Shown one piece after another: positions 32,739 through 33,732 of a stretch of 33,732 bases of DNA (position 1 is its first letter; every line of letters starts with the position of its first letter). Source of the stretch: Bacteroidota bacterium. GTDB taxonomy: Bacteria > Bacteroidota > Bacteroidia > Flavobacteriales_D > Sanyastnellaceae. The stretch is taken from the NCBI GenBank assembly GCA_016868835.1, contig VGFR01000009.1:1-33732 (forward strand). Direction: 5' to 3'. A program made the position numbers and the translations under genes. Under the pieces are notes generated by a model that was not told where the DNA came from, searched no databases, and was given only the letters and a program-made list of their open reading frames with translations.

Positions 32739-33732
32739 ATGACAGCATTAGCATTGGCTCAGAAAAAGGCAGAGCATTGGAGAACCTTTGATTTGGATAT
32801 AGATACCCGAAACGAAATTGATCGACTGGAAAAAGAAGATGAAAAGCAATTCATTGATTCATTTTATTCTGATTTAGAATTTGGAACGGGCGGCTTAAGG
32901 GGAGTCATGGGAGTGGGAAGCATGCGCATGAACAGGTATACAGTTGGAATGGCTACCCAAGGCTTAGCGAATTATATCAATAGAAGCACAGATCAAGGTT
33001 CAGTGGCTATTGCCTATGATTCAAGAAACCTATCTTCTTTTTTTGCTTCAATTGCGGCTGATGTGCTGAGCGCGAATGGAATTCGTGTGTTTTTGTTCAA
33101 TGAACTTCGACCTACACCTTTGTTATCCTTTGCCGTTCGTGAATTGGGATGTACTTCCGGAATTGTTATTACCGCGTCTCATAATCCGAAAGAATACAAC
33201 GGTTATAAAGTTTATTGGAATGATGGTGGTCAAATTTTACCACCGCATGATGCTGGAATAATACAAGAGGTGCGCGGCGTTGCGCATTGGAATGAGGTTA
33301 AAAAAGATCGAAACGAAACTCTTGTTGAGGTTGTTCCTTCTCATGTTGAGGAGAAATATTTAAGACTGGTGAGTGAATTGAATTTAAGTTCCAGTGAAGT
33401 TCAGCAGGTTTCTGATTTGGGAATAGTTTATACATCTATTCATGGATCTGGAATAACATTGGTGCCGAAGACGCTTGCTGCCTATGGATTTAAGAATGTA
33501 AAGCTTGTGCAAGAGCAGTCCATTCCAGATGGAAATTTTCCTACGGTAGAATCTCCAAACCCAGAAGAGAGAAGTGCCATGAAAATGGCATTGGATCTGG
33601 CTTCGAAAGAGGATGCTTCATTGGTTTTAGGAACGGATCCCGATACGGATCGAGTTGGAATTGGGGTTCGAAATAATAAAAACGAACTTGTATTATTGAA
33701 TGGAAATCAAGCAGGCAGTTTATTGGTTTATT
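32739..33732 (+). CDS. Phospho-sugar mutase (3' end outside window)
   Basis: This partial protein of about 331 residues belongs to the phosphoglucomutase/phosphomannomutase family, which moves a phosphate between C1 and C6 (or similar) of a sugar phosphate. The active-site serine is Ser147 in ITASHNPKEYNGYK and the metal-binding loop is GTDPDTDRVG with Asp300, 302 and 304. The N-terminus has FGTGGLRGVMG, which binds the phosphate of the substrate. The start ATG at 32739 lies 2 nt after the rmlD stop. The frame is open to the window end, so the sugar-binding and C-terminal domains are not seen. Placement beside rmlD suits sugar-nucleotide supply. Confidence 0.92.
   Translation, partial: MTALALAQKKAEHWRTFDLDIDTRNEIDRLEKEDEKQFIDSFYSDLEFGTGGLRGVMGVGSMRMNRYTVGMATQGLANYINRSTDQGSVAIAYDSRNLSSFFASIAADVLSANGIRVFLFNELRPTPLLSFAVRELGCTSGIVITASHNPKEYNGYKVYWNDGGQILPPHDAGIIQEVRGVAHWNEVKKDRNETLVEVVPSHVEEKYLRLVSELNLSSSEVQQVSDLGIVYTSIHGSGITLVPKTLAAYGFKNVKLVQEQSIPDGNFPTVESPNPEERSAMKMALDLASKEDASLVLGTDPDTDRVGIGVRNNKNELVLLNGNQAGSLLVY

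Noticed and set aside
1-33732. tRNA, rRNA, CRISPR arrays, insertion sequences, phage or defence genes
   Set aside because: I looked in the gaps between genes and in the translated products. No cloverleaf-like segment ending in CCA, no regularly spaced repeat and no transposase, integrase or nuclease motif was recognised.

Overview
The window looks like chromosomal DNA of a Bacteroidota bacterium, most likely a member of the Flavobacteriales. Pointers are the families DUF2480, DUF2490 and DUF4349, a SUF Fe-S module with SufE and SufT, a fused branched-chain 2-oxoacid dehydrogenase E1, a carboxypeptidase-like plus TonB-dependent receptor, a probable type IX secretion C-terminal domain, and promoter boxes of the TAnnTTTG type. 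Overall base composition is AT-rich. Genes are packed tightly, with many 1-4 nt overlaps. I see no tRNA, rRNA, CRISPR array, insertion sequence or phage gene. The family or genus cannot be settled from the sequence alone.

Layout. 1-1305: the end of a suf operon (sufS partial, sufE, sufT). 1306-1962: a gene-poor stretch holding a probable remnant of a NuoL/DabB-like proton-conducting membrane protein. 1982-8099: envelope proteins (a DUF2490 protein, two lipoproteins and a 1368-residue secreted hydrolase with a beta-helix region). 8085-11672 (minus): an operon of amino-acid dehydrogenase, ExbB, ExbD and NhaD Na+/H+ antiporter. 11706-12467: a DUF4349 lipoprotein. 12464-17323 (minus): a TonB-dependent receptor and the fused E1 of the branched-chain 2-oxoacid dehydrogenase. 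17420-20561: an outer-membrane-like protein, polyprenyl synthase, MORN-type lipoprotein and LysM glucosaminidase. 20585-24345 (minus): rsmA, fbp, a TM2 protein and two glycosyltransferases. 24462-25698: CvpA-like protein and a VanX-like dipeptidase lipoprotein. 25677-29743 (minus): AsmA-like protein and an RsmF-type rRNA methyltransferase. 29836-31047: exported superoxide dismutase and DUF2480. 31049-31798 (minus): an outer membrane barrel. 31873-33732: rmlD-like reductase and a phospho-sugar mutase cut by the window edge.

The genes are mostly housekeeping and envelope functions, and I do not see a defence island or other obvious new enzymatic system. The most striking structure is regulatory. 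At nine genes a box of the form T[A/T]nnTT[T/C]G lies exactly 4 nt upstream of the start codon. With the usual Bacteroidota spacing between the -7 box and the transcription start, these genes would be transcribed as leaderless or nearly leaderless mRNAs. The same register also helps choose start codons (GTG for rsmA, GTG for the prenyl synthase, GTG for rmlD). Other points worth a look are the dehydrogenase-exbBD-nhaD operon without a TonB gene, the hydrolase/beta-helix protein, and back-to-back divergent promoter boxes upstream of rmlD.
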